From the IMG/VR virus record IMGVR_UViG_3300049002_000009, positions 1 to 47,574 of that record: DNA of 47,574 nucleotides; one strand, 5' to 3'. The position numbers and the translations under genes are program-made. Positions 42,920 to 47,574 of the stretch are shown one piece after another; the stretch's first letter is position 1; each line of letters begins with the position of its first letter. Source of the stretch: a virus. A model generated the notes under the pieces. That model made no database searches. It was not told where the DNA came from and worked only from the letters and a program-made list of their open reading frames with translations.

Positions 42920-44316
42920 CAGCGCAACGGCACCGGAGGCTTCTTAGACAACGACACACCCCCACGCGCAAGCTCCCCAACCGTGCCACCCGTAGGCTTC
43001 GCTGTCTTCGGCAGCCACGCCTTCGGAACACCGATCCCCCGCTTACGCAGCTTGTCCCGCGTGCGTGACTGCACATGCCCCAGTTCCGCAAGCTCAATCG
43101 CGGCATCCGCGACATCAGCATCCTTGTAGCGTTTGCGCAGGTTCGCGCGGATCTCCTCCCGCGTCAAAGCACGCTTACGCCCAGTGGGCTTCCCGTCTTT
43201 CCCAGTCTCAGGCTTACCGTCCGGGCCAAGAATCGCGATCTTCTGGCCGCGCAGGTACTTCGCATCGGAGGTGGCCGTGTTGATCTGCGAACGCGTCTTC
43301 GTGTTCGCAACCACCTTACGATCATGCGCAGCCGACGACACGCCACGAGCGGGCGCATACGGCCCCGTCTTGTTCTGGCGCTGCACCGCATCCTTTTCCG
43401 CAGCCAACTGTGCCCGGGACTTTGAAACGCTGAGGTTGCCTTGCGCGACAGTCTCGGATGCCTTGTGCGCCCGCCGGGTCTCCGCACGGTTCGCGGCAGC
43501 CGTCTGCACAGTCGCCGCGGCCTTCTGCGCATCCAACCCCAAGGTCTGCTGCGCAAGCACGTTCTTGAACTCATCCGCAACACGCTGAGACTTGTACTGC
43601 TCCCCGTAGGCGCCCTTCTCCCGCGCAAGGCCCTGCCCCTGCTTCAACACGCCCTGGAAGTCACGGCCCGCCTGCTGCAACGCCTGCAACTTCTGCGTCG
43701 GCGCGACCACGCCCGCCATCGTGTCCGCATATCGGGACTGTGCGGCCCCAGTAGCGACCTGCTGAGCACCAAGACCCTGCGCCATCTGCTGCCTGACGCC
43801 GAGCGCAGCGTTCGCTTCCGGGCCAAGATTCGCAGCGGTTGTGCCACGCGAGGCTGCGTCCACGTTTGCGCCCTGCTGGATCCCCGCGACCTGGGATTGC
43901 CCGATGCCCGTGATGCCCTGCTGCAACGCAAGGTTCGCCGCGTTCGCCTGCGCATTGATCGCCTGCGTATTCGCCGCATGCTGCGCCAATTCACGCTGAT
44001 ACCCGCCGTACCAATCCTGCTCATTACGCGCGAGCTGCATCGTCCCAAGGCCCTGCTCCTTCAAGGCGGTCTCAGCCTGCCCATACTTCACGGTCTGCGC
44101 ATTCGCGGTCTCACGCGCAAGCATCGCGTTCGTAACACCGGACCCCGGCGTGATCGGCGTCTTCGCGTACGCGTTCGCGGTCCGCTGCTTACGGAGCGCA
44201 GGCGTCAACGCACTATCCGGTAGCTTCGACCGGAGCCCAGGGTTGTTGAGGTACTTCGCCTTGAGCTTCGGGTCCGCGGCGATGCGCTGCGCCAATGTCT
44301 TCTTCTTCGTTGCCAT
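42919..44316 (-). CDS. Alanine/glutamine-rich internal virion protein (465 aa)
   Basis: Starts MATKKKTLAQRIAADPKLKA, next to the preceding stop. Highly helical and Ala/Gln-rich (ANAANLALQQGITGIGQSQV, QKLQALQQAGRDFQGVLKQG), like internal core or ejection proteins of podoviruses. The C terminus is basic and Pro-rich (LSKKPPVPLR). It is the middle of three alanine-rich proteins. Confidence 0.7.
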   Translation of the reverse strand: MATKKKTLAQRIAADPKLKAKYLNNPGLRSKLPDSALTPALRKQRTANAYAKTPITPGSGVTNAMLARETANAQTVKYGQAETALKEQGLGTMQLARNEQDWYGGYQRELAQHAANTQAINAQANAANLALQQGITGIGQSQVAGIQQGANVDAASRGTTAANLGPEANAALGVRQQMAQGLGAQQVATGAAQSRYADTMAGVVAPTQKLQALQQAGRDFQGVLKQGQGLAREKGAYGEQYKSQRVADEFKNVLAQQTLGLDAQKAAATVQTAAANRAETRRAHKASETVAQGNLSVSKSRAQLAAEKDAVQRQNKTGPYAPARGVSSAAHDRKVVANTKTRSQINTATSDAKYLRGQKIAILGPDGKPETGKDGKPTGRKRALTREEIRANLRKRYKDADVADAAIELAELGHVQSRTRDKLRKRGIGVPKAWLPKTAKPTGGTVGELARGGVSLSKKPPVPLR

Positions 44317-44940
44317 CTAGGCACCCCCCGCCGCAATCATCGCCCTGTACGCCTCAATGGCACGAGACAACCTATCCGACCCCGCAGCACCAACACCCGT
44401 CTCATACGCCGAACCAGCCTGCGCAGCCGACGCGGTGTTGCGCCCAAGGAACGCCAGGAGCTGCTTCTGCAACTGGTCGGATGCCTGCAACTCCTGCTGG
44501 TTACCGTAGTCCCGCGCCGTCTGATACGCCCCCGAATACAACTGGCCCTGCGCAGCGAGACTCGTCCCACTCCCACGACGCGACTCGTCATAGTGGCGCT
44601 TCAACACGGCGGCCCGGGAGTACGGGTTGTTCGGATCGAACGCGAGGCCGCCACCCGCGTCCTGCGTGTACCCATACCCCAGCAATCCGCCCTGCCGCTC
44701 CGTAGCGAGCCCCGCAAGCGTCGTGTCACGCTGCGCCCCAAGCGCACCGATCTGCTGCTCATACGCCGCATCCGGAGGCAACACATTCGGATTGAACGGC
44801 GTGGGGGACGGCGCTGCCGGGGCAACCGGGGGCCTAGGGATCGGCGTCAACGGCTGCACGTTCGGCACGGGCTTCGGCCTGCTCGTTGTCACCTTCAACG
44901 CCGGGACCTTTCGCGACATTGTGAGCCGAGCGGTAGCCAT
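44317..44940 (-). CDS. Proline-rich virion protein, first of the ejection set (207 aa)
   Basis: ATG at 44940 abuts the upstream TAG. The first 60 residues are Pro-rich (KPVPNVQPLTPIPRPPVAPA). Then comes a helical region with DESRRGSGTSLAAQGQLYSG, which is characteristic of actinophage virion proteins, and a Leu-rich helix (LQKQLLAFLGRNTASAA). It may seed the ejection complex. Confidence 0.7.
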   Translation of the reverse strand: MATARLTMSRKVPALKVTTSRPKPVPNVQPLTPIPRPPVAPAAPSPTPFNPNVLPPDAAYEQQIGALGAQRDTTLAGLATERQGGLLGYGYTQDAGGGLAFDPNNPYSRAAVLKRHYDESRRGSGTSLAAQGQLYSGAYQTARDYGNQQELQASDQLQKQLLAFLGRNTASAAQAGSAYETGVGAAGSDRLSRAIEAYRAMIAAGGA

Positions 44941-45660
44941 CTAACCGAATCCCTGCGTCCAGACCCAAAGCTTACGGTTCTTGACCGTCACCGAACCAGA
45001 GGACGCCTTGAACTGCACGCTGACCGTGTACGTCCCCGCAGCCGCGAAGATCGCGCACGGGCCACCCTCCGCGACCGCGAGATGCGTCGTACCGTAGATC
45101 CCAACGATCTGTCCCGTCGTCACATCCCCCGAGTAGCTTGTCGAGTTAGACGAGATCAACCCCAACGGAAACGAACTAAGCGAAGCGTCTGACCCGGTAC
45201 CAGTAGGCCCAACACCCGTGTTGATAAGCGTCTGAGGGGCCGCAAACCCCGTCGTGGACGCCTTGACCTCGTTCGCCCCAAGAAAGATCGCGGCCCCCGC
45301 GGCGCTCGCAACACTGTTCTGCCACGTCCCCTGAAACGCAATGAAGATCAGACCATCCGTGGGGAGGACGATCCCCGTGACCTGATCCGGTGTCGTCATA
45401 GTCCCGTACGCAACGTTCGTGCGGCTCTCCGTCGCTGCGATGATGCTCTTGCCCCGCCCGGTGTTCGCTACGTTCGTGACGCCAAGTTGCTGCGCCACGG
45501 CCGTGCTCAGGTTGTTAGCGGATACACCCGCGTTCGCGATGTTCGATGAGTCGATCGCCCCGTTGACAACCGCCGTGATCGCATTCAGGTTGCTGTTGAG
45601 GTCGTTGACGTTCTCGTTGGCGCCGGCAACGAGAGTGGTCGGGTAAACGAGAGTGGTCAA
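44941..45660 (-). CDS. Short tail fibre or tail appendage protein (239 aa)
   Basis: TTG start at 45660 with AGGAGG upstream. The opening VAGANENVNDLNSNLNAITA and SSNIANAGVSANNLSTAVAQ fits the repetitive helix-turn motif of phage short tail fibres. The remaining 180 residues are beta-rich (AFQGTWQNSVASAAGAAIFL). Likely attached to the tail hub; host-binding function is inferred. Confidence 0.72.
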   Translation of the reverse strand: MTTLVYPTTLVAGANENVNDLNSNLNAITAVVNGAIDSSNIANAGVSANNLSTAVAQQLGVTNVANTGRGKSIIAATESRTNVAYGTMTTPDQVTGIVLPTDGLIFIAFQGTWQNSVASAAGAAIFLGANEVKASTTGFAAPQTLINTGVGPTGTGSDASLSSFPLGLISSNSTSYSGDVTTGQIVGIYGTTHLAVAEGGPCAIFAAAGTYTVSVQFKASSGSVTVKNRKLWVWTQGFG

Positions 45661-45668
45661 GTGGCCTC

Positions 45669-47213
45669 CTAGTAGGGCAGGGCGCCCGCGTTCTCACGCA
45701 GCCGCAACGTCGTCCTGTACACACTCCACGCCGTAGCATCCACGTTCTGCAACGACAAACTCAACATCGTTCCCCGGGCGGCCGTACGATTCAACTTCGG
45801 CGTGAGCTTCAACCCGCCACCCCACACATCCCCAGCGGCCCCAGAACCCCACTTGTCCGCCGAGGACGTGCCGTCCCCCCACGTATCCGTCGCCGCCCCA
45901 AAGTTGATCTGCGAAATGTTCTGCGCCGACGAGAAGTCCACGCCGATCCCGTAACGCACCTTGCCCTTCCCCCACAACACACTCTCACGGATCGTCTTGC
46001 GTTGCGGTGCCTGCATGTCCGTCCACCCACTAGTCCACCGGGACGCGATCGTGGCACTAGCATCAGTCGTAAGCCCGGTGGTGTGCTTCCCCACGTCGTT
46101 CGTCCCAGCCGCATACGCAAACATCAAGTCCTGAGTCGTGGACGGCCTGAACGGCGCCAGCGCACCCGCGGGAATGTCATACAGCGTCCAGTAGTTGTAA
46201 CGCGGATCGAACACGAACACACGGTTGTTCGTGGTGCTCGTGCCCGTGGGGACCGCTAGGTACACCTGCTCACGATGGAATGCCATCGCGCACGCTGTGA
46301 GCGACCCAAGGTTGATCGCGCTCGACACGAAGAAATCAGGCTGGATCCCAGCGAAGAACGGATCGAGGACCCCGGACACAAGCTCCGCGCGACTACCCGT
46401 AGTCCTATAGACACCGTTGCGTCCAAGGAAATACACGCCATCCCGACCTGCACACAACGCCCGGGACGACACCATGCCAATGCCGTCATCAATGCCCTCA
46501 TAGTTGAAGATCGGTGTCCCAGCGACCCCCGTACTCGTGCCGTAGAACCTGAAGAACTTGGTCTCCTTGAACACGAACACGTAGCGTTCCCACGCGATCA
46601 CGCCCATGATCGCCTCCCCATCCCCGGGAACAAGATCAACGAAGTTCGCGGCCGTAAACGTCGTCGGGACACCCTGATCTGAGAACAGGACCGTCGCAGG
46701 GTTGTTCCCCGCCGAGGTCCCAGGCCGACGCGCGGACACAAGGCGGTTGTCCCACGGTGTGACCGCGACAAACCGGCCGTTCGGAGTCGTCCCCGTATAC
46801 GCAGGCGTGCTGAACGCCGTGCCGTTCCACTGCCGTACCGTGTCCGTGCCGTTGCCTATGAACATGAGTTCCGCCGTAGGCCCACCGAACCGCGCGAAGA
46901 AATGCGGACTCGCGGTCGGCGCAGCATTCGCCGTCGAGGCACCTGACGTGTTCAACGCGTCCAGACGTAACCCGTTGCCGACGATGAGCTGCGCGGTCCC
47001 AGCGGCGGTGTAGAACGCCGCCATGCTGTCCGGACGGTTCGTCAACGCGCTACTCGTGAACTTGCTGTACCCATCACGCGAGCGCAACCCCTCACGCTCA
47101 ATGAGCGTCACGTTCAACAGGTCCACGGCCTGCGTCGGGTCCACCTGGTTCGGCTGGTCGCGAAGGTTGAGACCCCCAGCGAATCCGGGGAACGCGAGGG
47201 GCTTCAAGGCCAT
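45669..47213 (-). CDS. Large beta-propeller-like tail protein (514 aa)
   Basis: ATG at 47213 abuts the upstream TAG. The opening (MALKPLAFPGFAGGLNLRDQ followed by PNQVDPTQAVDLLNVTLIER) and repeated beta blades (GRFVAVTPWDNRLVSARRPG, FVFKETKFFRFYGTSTGV, YLAVPTGTSTTNNRVFVFDP) resemble podovirus tail nozzle or head-to-tail stabilisation proteins. The C terminus has WGDGTSSADKWGSG repeats, a DxWG motif. It would lie just beyond the connector. Confidence 0.8.
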   Translation of the reverse strand: MALKPLAFPGFAGGLNLRDQPNQVDPTQAVDLLNVTLIEREGLRSRDGYSKFTSSALTNRPDSMAAFYTAAGTAQLIVGNGLRLDALNTSGASTANAAPTASPHFFARFGGPTAELMFIGNGTDTVRQWNGTAFSTPAYTGTTPNGRFVAVTPWDNRLVSARRPGTSAGNNPATVLFSDQGVPTTFTAANFVDLVPGDGEAIMGVIAWERYVFVFKETKFFRFYGTSTGVAGTPIFNYEGIDDGIGMVSSRALCAGRDGVYFLGRNGVYRTTGSRAELVSGVLDPFFAGIQPDFFVSSAINLGSLTACAMAFHREQVYLAVPTGTSTTNNRVFVFDPRYNYWTLYDIPAGALAPFRPSTTQDLMFAYAAGTNDVGKHTTGLTTDASATIASRWTSGWTDMQAPQRKTIRESVLWGKGKVRYGIGVDFSSAQNISQINFGAATDTWGDGTSSADKWGSGAAGDVWGGGLKLTPKLNRTAARGTMLSLSLQNVDATAWSVYRTTLRLRENAGALPY

Positions 47214-47574
47214 CTACCAGTCTCCCGCCGCGTACGTGATGAGCTGCGACCCAAACCTAGGGAGGTACTTCTCGCGCATCATCTGCACCCGCTCATTCCA
47301 CTCTCCTTTGACGAGCGCCATGTCGCCCGCATCCTGATCATCCAACAGGCCGCGACGCCACGCCCCGAGCACGATCAGGTCATGGAACTCCGTAGGGATG
47401 ATCGGGGTGTCCCCGGGGCTCGCGAGTTCCGCAGGGGTCTTGATGTACCGGATGCTCAGGTTCGCCGTGGACACCGGATACAAGCTGATCGTCATGTTCG
47501 ACAGATACCAGTACGACGCGACCCCAGTCGTCGTGGGATCCATTCCGAGTTGCGTCAAGCTGTTGAAGTCCGAT
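47214..47574 (-). CDS. Head-tail connector-type protein, C-terminal part (continues at 366 after circularisation)
   Basis: This is the downstream half of the gene described at 1-366. It ends with TAG directly before the tail propeller ATG. The C-terminal helices (WRRGLLDDQDAGDMALVKGE, RVQMMREKYL) and an aromatic-rich N-terminal region are typical of small connectors. The last 127 bases duplicate 1-127. In the closed circle the protein is 199 residues. Confidence 0.82.
   Translation of the reverse strand, partial: SDFNSLTQLGMDPTTTGVASYWYLSNMTISLYPVSTANLSIRYIKTPAELASPGDTPIIPTEFHDLIVLGAWRRGLLDDQDAGDMALVKGEWNERVQMMREKYLPRFGSQLITYAAGDW
47448..47574. repeat. Terminal direct repeat, right copy
   Basis: Identical to 1-127; see the left copy. 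One of the two copies is redundant in the closed genome. Confidence 0.97.

Noticed and set aside
1-47574. Integrase, attachment site, CRISPR array, tRNA genes or insertion sequences
   Set aside because: I looked for tyrosine and serine recombinase signatures, spaced repeats, tRNA arms and transposase genes and saw none. The absence is by eye only.

Overview
The window is the genome of a tailed double-stranded DNA bacteriophage, apparently complete. Its first and last 127 bases (1-127 and 47448-47574) are identical, so the contig closes into a circle of 47,447 unique bases, and one gene (1-366 plus 47214-47447, minus strand) runs across the join. The high G+C content, frequent GTG starts, leaderless messages and cell-wall enzymes of actinophage type point to a high-GC Gram-positive (actinobacterial) host. 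That host assignment is inference. I see no integrase, partition system, tRNA, CRISPR array or insertion sequence.

Late region (minus strand, read right to left from 15222 through the join and on down to 38535). It starts with small membrane-associated proteins, an ASCH-domain protein, terminase small subunit, and terminase large subunit. These are followed by a LAGLIDADG homing endonuclease, a collagen-like fibre, several small decoration or fibre-like proteins including a LamG-type lectin, the portal, a small peptidoglycan-binding-type protein, scaffold and major capsid protein. Next come head-tail connector proteins, a large beta-rich tail protein, a fibre-like protein, three large alanine-rich putative ejection proteins, and a two-domain virion lysin (lysozyme-like plus NlpC/P60-like). 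There is no tape measure, sheath or tail-tube gene set, so the virion is probably podovirus-like.

Lysis region (minus, 36394 to 34904): holin-like protein, a 61-residue acidic protein, an amidase endolysin, and an HNH-AP2 homing endonuclease coupled to the end of the amidase.

Early regions. From a bidirectional promoter near 21270, a leftward operon of small proteins (zinc ribbons, winged helix, miniature membrane proteins) runs to 17130. A rightward operon of more than 40 genes runs to 34842. The rightward operon carries a RecT-like annealing protein, a RecB/Cas4-like Fe-S nuclease, a cupin, an Rpf/lysozyme-like muralytic protein, a SLOG protein, an MT-A70 adenine methyltransferase, an endonuclease VII-type HNH nuclease, several helix-turn-helix proteins and a YdjM-like membrane protein. 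A third rightward unit (36490-38529) encodes an FtsK/SpoIIIE-type DNA translocase. No DNA polymerase, primase, replicative helicase or RNA polymerase is recognisable.

Regulation. A near-identical palindrome (GTCAAGC-NN-GCTTGCA) lies between or inside the -35 boxes of three promoters (18570, 21268, 30673). At 21268 it is shared by two divergent promoters. Three rightward transcripts share a GTACCCCA leader element close to the predicted transcription start. Several genes appear to be leaderless, with the ATG 6-7 bases after the -10 box. Most neighbouring genes overlap by ATGA, GTGA or TGATG, so translation is extensively coupled.
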